Part shown: positions 1 through 6,479 of the stretch, one piece after another
Layout: every line of letters starts with the position of its first letter
Numbering within the stretch: position 1 is the first letter of the stretch
Origin: Anaerobacillus sp.
Lineage (GTDB): Bacteria > Bacillota > Bacilli > Bacillales_H > Anaerobacillaceae
Length of the DNA stretch: 11,422 nucleotides
Assembly (NCBI GenBank): GCA_007120055.1
Contig: SKOL01000275.1
Coordinates: 1 to 11,422 of the forward strand
Direction of reading: 5' to 3'
Notes under the pieces: generated by a model
Databases searched by the model: none
The model's input: the letters and a program-made list of their open reading frames with translations, nothing else
Told to the model about the DNA's origin: nothing
Position numbers and translations under genes: made by a program

Positions 1-1
1 A

Positions 2-100
2 TATCAAGCACTTAGTTTACTAGCGCAATATAGCCTAGTGCTAATAGCGGTACTGACACTAATCGTAACTATTGTCGTCTGTTTAAACAAAAAGAAATAG
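2..100 (+). CDS. Holin-like type I toxin peptide, 3' part
   Basis: This is the last 32 codons of a very short membrane peptide; the start codon lies just left of the window, probably only one to three residues away. The peptide has a short polar start (YQALSLLAQ), one hydrophobic helix of about 20 residues and a basic tail ending NKKK. This layout is typical of the putative holin-like toxin family of Bacilli (TxpA/BsrG-related), whose peptides act on the membrane and are silenced by an antisense RNA. The stop codon lies inside the left arm of a strong stem-loop, and a second textbook terminator follows about 90 bases later, the arrangement expected of such loci. An antisense promoter on the other strand supports the assignment. 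It could also be the tail of an ordinary membrane protein, but the sequence and the flanking RNA structure favour a toxin. Confidence 0.72.
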   Translation, partial: YQALSLLAQYSLVLIAVLTLIVTIVVCLNKKK

Positions 101-137
101 CCACCCTTGCCCTGAGAAAGTAAGGTAGCTATTTCTT
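92..137. terminator. Bidirectional stem-loop at the toxin stop codon
   Basis: AAGAAATAGCCACCCTT (92-108) pairs with AAGGTAGCTATTTCTT (122-137), a stem of about 16 bp with one bulge around a 13-base loop. It includes the toxin stop codon. On the minus strand it is followed by a T-rich tract, so it can end the antisense RNA; on the plus strand it probably gives a structured mRNA 3' region rather than the main stop. Confidence 0.65.
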
Positions 138-190
138 CACGATATTTTCTTAGGTCAGCCGCTATTCAAACGGCATGTGTGTTGCTACTT

Positions 191-221
191 GACCAAGTGT
201 TTGTCGCACTTGGTCTTTTTT
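191..221 (+). terminator. Rho-independent terminator of toxin mRNA
   Basis: GACCAAGTG (191-199) and CACTTGGTC (207-215) form a perfect 9-bp stem with a 7-base loop, followed directly by six T residues. It is the evident end of the toxin transcript. Confidence 0.85.
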
Positions 222-244
222 ATTTCTATGTTGATTATATCTAA

Positions 245-274
245 ATTATACACGAGATGTGGATATAAATGCAA
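245..274 (-). promoter_or_regulatory. SigA-type promoter of the antisense RNA
   Basis: Read on the minus strand there is a consensus -10 box TATAAT (245-250) and a weaker -35 box TTGCAT (269-274) with an 18-base spacer. It points into the toxin terminator region, as expected for a type I antitoxin RNA. Confidence 0.5.
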
Positions 275-298
275 TTGTGATAAATTTGATGCCGTGCC

Positions 299-398
299 TA
301 CCACCTGGAATTCGTCGGTTTTTGTCGAGGTGCTTATGTAATATAGATTGTTAGTCTTCATGCCTCCAGAAATCTATCATCTTGAAGCAAGGGAGGGC
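299..398 (+). repeat. Orphan copy of 100-bp leader repeat (copy 1)
   Basis: This stretch matches 8148-8247 at 98 of 100 positions (differences at 306 and 384). In the other copy it is the 5' leader and ribosome binding site of a hydrolase gene. Here the ribosome binding site GGGAGGG is still present at 391-397, but an extra 8 bases (aaactaca) separate it from GTAATAAT, the start-codon region of the other copy, and no reading frame follows. It is best read as a duplicated leader that lost its gene. Inside it, ATAGATT (343-349) pairs with AATCTAT (371-377), and CCTCC (363-367) sits in the loop. Confidence 0.85.
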
Positions 399-783
399 AA
401 ACTACAGTAATAATAATCAATGTTAGAGCAAACATCCAAGTCTTACCTGTATTGTATTAAACCCTATGTAGTTTAATGCTTATACATTAGAATGATTATG
501 GATATAAAAGTAGTTTTTATAATAAAATTCTTGATAGTATATTTATTTACTTGTTTATGCAACTAATTGGTGCTTTTTTCAAGTCTTACTTGATGAAGGC
601 TTAATAAGTATACCTGCAACTATAGGAACAAGAGTCGGAATGGATTGTATAAGAAGTATATAAACATTAAATGATAAAGTTAATGACCGCAGAGATGATC
701 TTGATGGACTTTTACCATAATATACTTAAATTCTATAACAGCTGAACCAACCCCTAAGGATACCCTCGATTTAACAGAACGAT
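399..783. other. Non-coding stretch with possible decayed coding remnant
   Basis: No intact gene is visible. On the plus strand, positions 580-720 give 46 sense-like codons broken by one TAA at 661-663 (segments beginning QVLLDEGLISIP and TLNDKVNDRRDD). They look like protein sequence but match no family I can name. The 14-base string around TATAACAGCTGAA near 736 also occurs near 1905. Otherwise the stretch is AT-rich and featureless. Confidence 0.3.
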
Positions 784-902
784 TCAGTTATAGCCACCAC
801 CTGAATAGCTATACTTTAATCCAGGTTTATTCGTTAATTCAAACGCTCCGCCACGTCTTCTTGCTCTTACATTGCGCTTGATTGCATCCTAGAAGACGTC
901 AT
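784..902 (-). pseudogene. Small frameshifted gene, about 39 codons
   Basis: An ATG at 902-900 is preceded at ideal distance by AAAGGAG (complement of 909-915). After MTSS the frame is lost, but a one-base shift near 889 opens a frame DAIKRNVRARRRGGAF... ending ...KYSYSGGGYN and TGA at 784-786. The distance from ATG to stop is 119 bases, one short of 40 codons, so a single-base deletion would restore one 39-residue basic peptide. I do not recognise the family. The string PGLKYSYSGGGY resembles the region around the YxN motif of class C beta-lactamase-like hydrolases, but the good ribosome binding site and short length argue for an independent small gene. The leader GAGATTAAAGGAGTG recurs exactly at 5644-5658 (minus). 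Confidence 0.4.
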
Positions 903-934
903 TTTGCACTCCTTTAATCTCAGTTGGATTATAT

Positions 935-1801
935 TTAATAAAACTGTTTTAGCTGGTCAAAAGTAATATCTATTTTACATTTTATGAGTCTATTAATTCG
1001 TTCATCGTATAACTTCCTCAACAACGGTTCTTTTTCTTTCTGGCTACCAAAATGGATAAGTGCGTGACAATTAGGACATAGGGATGTAATGTTAGCGACA
1101 ACATCTAAACTATAGTCAAAGTTGTCTTGATATTGCATAGGTACAAGGTGGTGTGCTTCAACATAGTTACGATTCGTTGATTTTGCTCTAAAAGTTTTAT
1201 GGTTTGAATCTATTAAGCATGTATAATCACTCTCTAGTAAACCTTTCTTAGAAATTAACGAATTTCTTTTCCAAGTATTAGATGTTCTTTCTTTTTTGCT
1301 TTTTTCCTCTGGTTTATCTTCAATAGTAACTGTATCAGGTAGCTGTATTTCATTTACTTCTTCTTCAAATCTTTTTTCATTAATCGTTTGATATCCTCTG
1401 CTCTCAATTAAAGTAATAAATTCATCGTACTTATCTGTATCTAGCTTGAGAGCTGCTTGGCCATATCCACCCACATTAGGCCATATTCCTTTTATTTCAT
1501 CTTTATTCAAAGGGGCAAAAATTTTAATTGAATGTGGATCAAAATAATAGCCAACTGAATAACCAGGTCTTGATTTAATATCTTTAAAAATGGCTTCTAA
1601 AATGGCCGAAGCTATTACAGCATTTTTATATCGGAATAAAATTAATCTCTTTCCGTTGATAACTTTTAATTTGTTTGTTTTAGAATAATAGGTTTTAAAG
1701 GGTAGGTATTCTAAAAACCAGTTTTGAACAAAAGATATATCCTTTCCTGTAAAGTCTTCGTCCTCTTCACTCATGGGCAACATTCTAATCTCTTCTATCA
1801 T
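935..1801 (-). CDS. HNH endonuclease
   Basis: The 288-residue protein ends in an HNH nuclease domain. Its motifs are a cysteine at about residue 195 (YTC), the VEAHHL motif with the His pair at 217-218, Asn 237 in VANITSLC, the CPNCH pair (C242, C245) and a final His 250 (LIHFG). These give the beta-beta-alpha-metal site, zinc ligands and general base. The layout resembles the C-terminal domain of modification-dependent restriction enzymes (McrA-like HNH). The N-terminal ~150 residues (containing IKIFAPLN and a GYGQAALK segment) are not assigned and may recognise the target. An acidic-basic linker precedes the HNH domain. I chose ATG 1801 because AGGTGA lies just upstream; an in-frame GTG at 1864 would add 21 residues but has no ribosome binding site. 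It is the only intact gene on this strand in the block and probably a phage- or foreign-DNA nuclease. Confidence 0.8.
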   Translation of the reverse strand: MIEEIRMLPMSEEDEDFTGKDISFVQNWFLEYLPFKTYYSKTNKLKVINGKRLILFRYKNAVIASAILEAIFKDIKSRPGYSVGYYFDPHSIKIFAPLNKDEIKGIWPNVGGYGQAALKLDTDKYDEFITLIESRGYQTINEKRFEEEVNEIQLPDTVTIEDKPEEKSKKERTSNTWKRNSLISKKGLLESDYTCLIDSNHKTFRAKSTNRNYVEAHHLVPMQYQDNFDYSLDVVANITSLCPNCHALIHFGSQKEKEPLLRKLYDERINRLIKCKIDITFDQLKQFY

Positions 1802-1850
1802 GCTTTCACCTACATTCACTAGATTTTTAAATAGAGTTTTTTTCAATTGC

Positions 1851-2111
1851 CTATAAATATTCACTAAACTTTGAAAATAACTGTATTACCTCTAGTCTAA
1901 CAACTATAACAGCTGAAACAAATACATTTTGATATTTATAAATATCCATTCTAATAGCTTCTCCTAAAATACCCTCCAATGAAATTTCACTAATTCCTTC
2001 AATGGCAAGTACTTTTTTAGCGAAAGTAATTTGGTCAAGTACGGAAGTGGCTTCTATTTCTACTCTTTTGAGTTGGATTTTTGCTATCGAATTCTTCGGT
2101 AAATGTTCCAA
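1851..2111 (-). pseudogene. Hypothetical fragment upstream of the HNH gene
   Basis: An open frame of 86 codons from a TTG; it is open back to about 2162 without any ATG or ribosome binding site. The peptide reads as real protein (KKVLAIEGISEISLEGILGE, then a hydrophobic stretch FVSAVIVV). Its in-frame upstream extension NGSKQAHEAYKLHLEHLPK also looks coding. It ends at 1851, overlapping by 14 bases the longest frame of the HNH gene, which is in a different phase. It may be a gene whose 5' end was lost when the divergent DUF6236-like gene arrived, or the N-terminal half of an HNH protein split by a frameshift. I recognise no family. Confidence 0.35.
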
Positions 2112-2202
2112 GTGAAGCTTATAGGCTTCATGAGCTTGTTTACTACCGTTTTTAATTGTGATTTATTTCAGTATTATGTTATCTGGAAATATTAAAGGTA
2201 TT

Positions 2203-2233
2203 TTGTATTTTATGTAGAAAATAAATTTATAAT
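2203..2233 (+). promoter_or_regulatory. Probable promoter of the DUF6236-like gene
   Basis: A perfect -10 box TATAAT lies at 2228-2233, with a weak TTGTAT (2203-2208) 19 bases upstream. The transcript would start near 2240, only about 18 bases before the start codon, leaving just room for the G-rich ribosome binding site. Confidence 0.45.
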
Positions 2234-2257
2234 ATTCTATTTATTGGGGGGGAAACC

Positions 2258-3352
2258 ATGAGTAAAATTCTTTATTTTCCAAGTATTGCACTACCAGAAA
2301 CAAAGTGGACTATGCAAATGCTACTTTATTGGGATAAGATTGGGACTATTGTTCCGCTTGAATTCTTAGATAACCCTGAATCTCATTCCCCTTTTATGAG
2401 AAAATTGATTGAAGAAAACCTTGTAGAACAAATTATTCCAGGCCAGCATATCTATGAAGCCTCTTTTGGAGATTGTTTTTTAAACTTTATTGATACGAAT
2501 CCCGAGATGAAAAAAAAAGTTCTTGAAATTCAAGCTGGAAATGTTCAAAGATTTGTGAGAATACACTTAGAAAAGTTAGATTACATAGGAGAGGAGTTAC
2601 AAGAAAAAGGTTTGGCCTTTAAAGTGGGAAATTGGTATATGGTAGAAGAGACCGTTGGAAAGAGATATATGAGTTACCTTGCAGTCTTATTAGGAACAAA
2701 AACTGATTTTTCACCAATCACTGAAAATCTTCAAAATATGGCAAGCATTTATAGTGATATGCAAAAACCTAGAAAGCCAGAAAAGTATCTCGATAAAGAT
2801 GAATTTCGAAAAAAACTTTTAGAAAGTATCCTTCCTATCCCATCTTTAGAAGGTGACATTTTAGATATACTAAGGTTTAAGGAAAGACATGGGGAAAAAC
2901 TATTAAACTTCAGAAGGTACATAGAAAGTTTTCTACAGAACTTAGAGAATGAAACTGATGATTTTATAATTGAGAGTAAAGTAAGTTCTTTTAAAGAAAG
3001 AACTCAATACGATATAGAAGATATTACAGCTAGAATGAAGGAGACAAAGTTTAACTTTAAAAATATTTCTATGGCTTCTTTGTTTATTATTACACCACAA
3101 GCCGGTCCTTTGGTGCAAGGTGCATTTGAAAATGACCATGTTAAGGTGGGGAGTTCCATGTTATCATTAGCAGGGGCAATTTACTATGCTTTACAGCAAA
3201 GTTCAAAATATAATCATGTTAGAAGCCCATTAGTTTATTCTGTTCTCGCAAATCAAAAGTTTAACAAGAGAAAAGCTGATTCTGTAAACACAACATTAAA
3301 AGAAATGCCAGAGTCATTTGCAGCGCAGTATAACGATACTACACATTCATAA
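2258..3352 (+). CDS. DUF6236-like protein
   Basis: A 364-residue protein with start ATG 2258 and an unusual pure-G ribosome binding site (GGGGGGG, 2246-2252). The N-terminus (ILYFPSIALPETKW, then LLYWDKIGTIVP) matches what I recall of the DUF6236 family, found scattered in bacterial accessory regions and of unknown function. The middle is charged and helical (about 150-270, rich in K, E and R). Near 270-320 there is a more hydrophobic segment (SMASLFIITPQ and SSMLSLAGAIYYAL) that may be buried or membrane-associated. No catalytic motif is visible and there is no signal peptide. It has its own promoter and terminator, so it is monocistronic, and it is divergent from the HNH gene. The setting between an HNH nuclease and a recombinase remnant suggests a mobile or defence role, but that is inference. 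Confidence 0.7.
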   Translation: MSKILYFPSIALPETKWTMQMLLYWDKIGTIVPLEFLDNPESHSPFMRKLIEENLVEQIIPGQHIYEASFGDCFLNFIDTNPEMKKKVLEIQAGNVQRFVRIHLEKLDYIGEELQEKGLAFKVGNWYMVEETVGKRYMSYLAVLLGTKTDFSPITENLQNMASIYSDMQKPRKPEKYLDKDEFRKKLLESILPIPSLEGDILDILRFKERHGEKLLNFRRYIESFLQNLENETDDFIIESKVSSFKERTQYDIEDITARMKETKFNFKNISMASLFIITPQAGPLVQGAFENDHVKVGSSMLSLAGAIYYALQQSSKYNHVRSPLVYSVLANQKFNKRKADSVNTTLKEMPESFAAQYNDTTHS

Positions 3353-3440
3353 TATCATGTATTTTGCTAACTTTGCGAAACCTGTGTGATTTAGCTTATG
3401 AATTTGTCTATAATTTCTCGTTTTGCACCTCATAAGTGAA

Positions 3441-3475
3441 CCCGTTACCTTTACAGGTGATGGGCTTATTTTTTG
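3441..3475 (+). terminator. Rho-independent terminator after DUF6236-like gene
   Basis: CCCGTTACCT (3441-3450) pairs with AGGTGATGGG (3455-3464) over 10 bp including two G-T pairs, with a 4-base loop, followed by CTTATTTTTTG. Confidence 0.8.
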
Positions 3476-3615
3476 TCCTTTTATAAATACATCTGTACTA
3501 CAGACTAATCAAACTTGCATTTTTATGATGATAAAAAGATAAAACAACACAATATATAGCGTTTTGGTAATCGGGGAAATCTAGATTTTGATTTTTTATC
3601 TTTTTAGCATCAAGG

Positions 3616-4097
3616 GGTGATTATCTCTATCAAAAGAAATTTACCCTTGATACGTTAGAGGAAAAAATCGTTCCAAATCAAGGAGAATTGCCACAATATT
3701 ATATAGAAGATCACCATGAAGCAATAATTGATCCTGAAGAATGGAGCAAAAGAACCGAGAGCTATATGAAGTGGTGGATGAAGAATTACATCAAAACGGG
3801 AAAGATTATAACAAGGTTGATAAACTTACGGAGGAAATTGTCCAACTAAGAATTCATCTTAAAGAGTATTCAGATAGGAAAAAGCAGGCGGAAGCATACC
3901 GTATAGAGATGAAGCAACTGCTGAAGCAATTAAAGAAGCTTCAAGATGAGGATACCGAAAGATTTCATAAAGAAATTTACTCCATGTTAGTTGAGCAAGC
4001 CACCGTTTTTGAAGACGGAAAGGTTCGATATAAGCTCACATTAGGAATTGAATGGACAACAGATGAAACGTTTGCCGATTATAAATCCATTGCTTGA
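3616..4097 (+). pseudogene. Large serine recombinase, C-terminal remnant
   Basis: Two pieces in different frames belong to one gene type. From 3616 the frame reads GDYLYQKKFTLDTL, then ELPQYYIEDHHEAIIDPEEW, the end of the recombinase domain of large serine recombinases. From about 3741 a second frame gives a long coiled coil (VDKLTEEIVQLRIHLKEY...) and then EQATVFEDGKVRYKLTLGIEW, the typical C-terminal end of these proteins. The catalytic N-terminal resolvase domain is absent and the cysteine-rich zinc ribbon normally found between the two pieces is missing, so there has been at least one internal deletion plus a phase change. It cannot be active. The family integrates phages, ICEs and SCC-like islands, so the fragment marks a past integration next to the defence-like genes. 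Confidence 0.75.
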
Positions 4098-4240
4098 AGC
4101 TGGGAAGTTACAAAAGCAGCCACTCCCAAATAGTACTAGTAAGAAAAAGTATTATATTGCTCATTGATGGAAGAAGGGAAGCTACAGAAAGACCTTATAC
4201 CGAATAGTCGAAGTAAGCGAAAATATTATTTGGTGAAGAA
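4093..4240 (+). repeat. Diverged tandem copy of a 24-residue coding unit
   Basis: Two adjacent units of 74 bases in different frames encode similar peptides. The first (frame 4063-4167) reads LLEAGKLQKQPLPNSTSKKK then YYIAH. The second (ATG 4167 to TAG 4244) reads MEEGKLQKDLIPNSRSKRK then YYLVKK. The stop of the first and the ATG of the second overlap (TGATG). Strings of the form E-x-G-K-L-x-x-x-I-P-x-x-x-x-S-K-x-x-K-Y-Y are familiar as the winged-helix tail of RecG-like or AlbA_2 ATP-binding proteins, so these may be remnants of such genes rather than of the recombinase. That family call is an inference. Confidence 0.5.
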
Positions 4241-4252
4241 GTAGTGAATGGA

Positions 4253-4294
4253 CCCACTGAGTAGGCAGATCAAGCCGCTTGGTGGGCTTTTTTT
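4253..4294 (+). terminator. Rho-independent terminator
   Basis: CCCACTGAG (4253-4261) pairs with CTTGGTGGG (4278-4286) with two G-T pairs. A short inner GGC/GCC stem sits in the loop, and seven T residues follow from 4288. It closes the recombinase remnant region. Confidence 0.8.
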
Positions 4295-4333
4295 GTTGTG
4301 GATTGTTTTTTGAGACAAGCCTTTATATTGTTA

Positions 4334-4342
4334 TGGTAAAAT
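4334..4342 (+). promoter_or_regulatory. Extended -10 promoter of the DUF6615-like gene
   Basis: TGGTAAAAT (TGn plus TAAAAT) forms an extended -10 element. A TTGAGA at 4310-4315 is 21 bases upstream, too far for a normal -35 box. Transcription would start near 4349. Confidence 0.4.
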
Positions 4343-4393
4343 TATAAAAAAGGCCAGTTAATGAAGGTGAATATAAAAGAAGAAGGTGAACTT

Positions 4394-5341
4394 ATGTCTC
4401 AGAATCCTTATGAAGAAACTATTGCCAGAAAAATATGTAGGAACTTTAAGAATGTGTCTAGAAAAGTATGGAATACTTTACGTGAATCGAAAGAGTTTGG
4501 AGTTAGTACTCAAGAAGAAACTATTACAGAAAATAGCTTATTAGAGCTTTCAAAAAAACTCTCGGGCAAAGTACATGTTAGATCGTTTAATAAGACGGAA
4601 GAAGGTATCAATGGATCCGACTTTCAATGGATTATATTATGGGGAGATGATTGGTTAGGATTTAAAGTTCAAGCGAAGATACTTAAAGAAAGGAAATATA
4701 AATCCATGTTTTCTTCTGACAGTCAATTTTTAAAATTAATAGGAAGCGCATATGAAAATGAATTTATACCCGCTTATTGTTTTTATAATTATCCTCATGA
4801 GGATGACCTAATAGCTTATATGAATAAGAAAGGATTAAACTTTAACGGTGGACAATACCCTATTGATTTTGAACTATTGGGTTGGACTTTTTGCAATGCT
4901 TTAGATATTCAAGGTTTATATCAAGTAAAAAAACAGTGCAGTTTTGAGGAGTTAATACCCCATATTGACCTTGTAAGTGAATTAGTTTGTATTGATAAAT
5001 TTAAAGATTATATGGATAGATCAAATGATTTAAAAGATAAACTACACAAGGATATTGATGAATACTTAAGCAGAGAAAAAATAACTAAGCCTAAAATTGA
5101 TATACGAAAAAGAGATCAATTACCTGATTACGTAAAAGATATGTTGAATATAAAATATAGAACTAGTAATTCATTTAAACTTGATGTAAATAAAGTATTT
5201 GTTTTGGAATTAGAACCCAAAAGAAAAGATCAAGAATCTCAAGGGAAATCACAGGTCAGAAAAGGGGAATCAGTGAGAGGAAACAGAAATAGAAAAAAGT
5301 CAATAGATAGTCAATCAAGACAACCTATTACTAATTTATAA
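4394..5341 (+). CDS. DUF6615-like protein, possible PD-(D/E)XK fold
   Basis: A 315-residue protein. ATG 4394 is preceded by AGAAGGTG (4381-4388) at good spacing; an upstream in-frame ATG at 4361 has no such site. The N-terminal half follows the DUF6615 pattern as I know it: a short helix with VWNTL, ETITENSLLEL (about 42-52), FNKTEEGINGSDFQW (65-79), WLGFKVQAK (87-95), YCFYNY (128-133). The spacing Glu69/70, Asp76, Gln93-x-Lys95 resembles the E...D...QxK active site of Mrr-type PD-(D/E)XK nucleases; this fold assignment is my inference. Beyond about residue 205 the protein is charged and helical, and the last 40 residues are a low-complexity basic tail rich in K, R, S and Q, likely to bind nucleic acid. 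It is a single-gene transcript beside the recombinase remnant, consistent with a defence island cargo gene. Confidence 0.68.
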   Translation: MSQNPYEETIARKICRNFKNVSRKVWNTLRESKEFGVSTQEETITENSLLELSKKLSGKVHVRSFNKTEEGINGSDFQWIILWGDDWLGFKVQAKILKERKYKSMFSSDSQFLKLIGSAYENEFIPAYCFYNYPHEDDLIAYMNKKGLNFNGGQYPIDFELLGWTFCNALDIQGLYQVKKQCSFEELIPHIDLVSELVCIDKFKDYMDRSNDLKDKLHKDIDEYLSREKITKPKIDIRKRDQLPDYVKDMLNIKYRTSNSFKLDVNKVFVLELEPKRKDQESQGKSQVRKGESVRGNRNRKKSIDSQSRQPITNL

Positions 5342-5430
5342 AATGTTAATTGAATCGATTTGTTGTTAATTCTAAATAATGCATTCATCTGTTATGTGTA
5401 AATAGAAATTGGATACTATTCTTACTTGCC

Positions 5431-5512
5431 ATGATTAAGTATTCAAAAAAATACTTTATTAATCATTAGGACTTTTTAATTTTTGCTCATCACAAAACTT
5501 GGTGGGCATTTT
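5431..5512 (+). terminator. Two stem-loops ending the DUF6615-like transcript
   Basis: The first hairpin pairs AAGTATT (5437-5443) with AATACTT (5450-5456), with outer pairing ATGATT/AATCAT (5431-5436, 5461-5466), followed by T-rich sequence. The second pairs GCTCATC (5485-5491) with GGTGGGC (5501-5507), including G-T pairs, and is followed by ATTTTTAG. The second looks like the real terminator. Its right arm resembles that of the terminator at 4278-4287. Confidence 0.55.
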
Positions 5513-5575
5513 TAGTTGGGTTTGAAACAATTATAAAGCGGTTTGTTATATAGGGGGGGTAGATTTTACAAATTT

Positions 5576-5635
5576 TTATACATTCAGCTCCACGGCGTTA
5601 GGGTTGATTTCGTAGGATAGTAGGGGGTGATTCAT
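5576..5635 (-). pseudogene. Possible comK 5' fragment (19 codons)
   Basis: On the minus strand AAAGGAG (complement of 5646-5652) precedes ATG 5635 by ten bases. The frame gives MNHPLLSYEINPNAVELNV and then TAA at 5576-5578. The beginning resembles the N-terminus of ComK competence factors of Bacillaceae (…YEIN/VN…), after which all similarity stops. It could be a truncated comK start left after recombination, or a chance match to a short peptide. Call made on a few residues only. Confidence 0.3.
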
Positions 5636-5826
5636 GTTTAATACACTCCTTTAATCTCTATATTTTTTGGTTTAATTTATGGAATATTAAATAGAAGTGG
5701 AGAGGTTATTTCATGATGTAGAATTGCAAAACAAGAATTGGCTAGATGGTTGTTGGGGACTTATTTTTGTTGGAGCGAGTAAAGTGAAGAATATTGATTG
5801 GCGAAGAAGAGGGATAAGACCTCTCA

Positions 5827-6093
5827 CTATTTTTCACCTTTTTGAAATTTAATACACGGGCCAACATCTGCTTCGACTTCTTTCCATAATGTTGAAGGTG
5901 AAGTGTCTAGAGCATTAGCTATCGCATACAGTTTATCTCTACCAGGAAAGGTTATTCCATTTTCAATATTATTAATATGTGTAAGACTTACCTTTGCTTC
6001 TCCAGCAAGTTTATGTTGTGACCAGCCTTTTTTAATTCTCCTAGATTTAATAGCAGCTGCTAAGCTATTATTGATCATTCCCCTATTACTCAT
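5827..6093 (-). CDS. Xre/Cro-C1 family transcriptional regulator
   Basis: An 88-residue protein that is almost entirely one helix-turn-helix domain (about residues 10-68). The motifs are LAAAIKSRRIKKGWSQHKLA (helix 1 and start of helix 2), VSLTHINNIENG (recognition helix) and the LYAIANALDTSPSTLW ending typical of HTH_3. It should bind DNA as a dimer and repress its own or neighbouring genes. I chose ATG 6093, nine bases downstream of AGGAG (complement of 6103-6107); a TTG one codon earlier is less likely. The short tail to residue 88 has no extra domain, so there is no ligand or protease domain. It stands alone, with no partner gene (for example a toxin or integrase) adjacent, and its target cannot be read from the sequence. 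Confidence 0.88.
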   Translation of the reverse strand: MSNRGMINNSLAAAIKSRRIKKGWSQHKLAGEAKVSLTHINNIENGITFPGRDKLYAIANALDTSPSTLWKEVEADVGPCIKFQKGEK

Positions 6094-6202
6094 CAAGTTT
6101 AGCTCCTTTTTAACATCATTATGAAATTTGTTAAAAAAGGTAACTATAAACGCTTGTATATAAAAAGGGAATATATGGTGTATGTCGAAAGTTTTTTGAT
6201 TC

Positions 6203-6232
6203 GGTGCCAGGCACTTAACTTATTAACTTATT
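6203..6232 (+). repeat. Dispersed GGTGCCAGGCAC repeat, copy 1
   Basis: GGTGCCAGGCACTT followed by two AACTTATT units. The head contains the palindrome GTGCC-A-GGCAC. It lies between the HTH gene and the decayed EAL gene. Confidence 0.9.
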
Positions 6233-6479
6233 GAGTTTTTAAAGTGCATGTTGTAGTGGCTTACCCGAGCAAAGTGAAGAGCCAAGTTGAACGGATACAG
6301 GCACACTGTATTTTTCCATTAATTTTAAAAGGGAGGAAAAAGTTTTAAATTTTCGACAAATTATAACAAATTTCGGTTATTACAACTGGTAGAATTGGCA
6401 CGGTATTGTAATAATAGATTTCAGGCTATGCCGCTAATCGTTTTAAAGAAAATTCCGATTTGCGAGTAAGCTCCTAAGT
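6233..6479. other. Decayed stretch upstream of the EAL remnant
   Basis: No intact gene. GGGAGG at 6331-6336 looks like a ribosome binding site, but only a broken frame (NFRQIITNFGYYNW, stop) follows. TTCGACAAA at 6352-6360 is a perfect inverse of the Spo0A box TTTGTCGAA, which may be a regulatory relic of the EAL gene or chance. Confidence 0.35.

Larger units (their letters stand above)
82..238 (-). ncRNA. Putative antisense RNA antitoxin
   Basis: A minus-strand promoter at 245-274 would start an RNA near 238. It would run through the complement of the toxin 3' region and stop at the bidirectional stem-loop 92-137, which on this strand is followed by a T-rich stretch (CTTTTTGTTT). The RNA would be about 155 nt and pair with the toxin mRNA 3' end, as RatA does with txpA and SR4 with bsrG. 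The promoter and the terminator are seen in the sequence; the transcript itself is inferred. Confidence 0.5.
5342..5826. other. Intergenic stretch, mostly non-coding
   Basis: Apart from the terminators and the comK-like fragment given separately, I see no intact gene. There is a G7 run at 5553-5559. A GTG-started frame of 48 codons on the plus strand from 5697 (with ELQNKNWLDGCWGLIF) has no ribosome binding site and is not called. A weak hairpin AGAGG/CCTCT near 5808-5825 could end the minus-strand repressor transcript. Confidence 0.4.

Noticed and set aside
784..850. Class C beta-lactamase fragment (YSGGGY)
   Set aside because: The match is only about a dozen residues, directly at the C-terminus, and a small independent gene with its own ribosome binding site explains the frame better.
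1802..1864. GTG 1864 as start of the HNH gene
   Set aside because: No ribosome binding site, whereas ATG 1801 has AGGTGA at a suitable distance; the extra 21 residues are not part of a recognised domain.
2942..3139. Minus-strand frame inside the DUF6236-like gene
   Set aside because: Shadow frame, no ribosome binding site, composition not protein-like.
5697..5842. Plus-strand GTG frame of 48 codons
   Set aside because: No ribosome binding site, overlaps the 3' end of the repressor gene and matches nothing known.
6240..6310. Possible c-di-GMP riboswitch upstream of the EAL remnant
   Set aside because: The conserved core and the GNRA-tetraloop/receptor sequences of the GEMM class could not be found.
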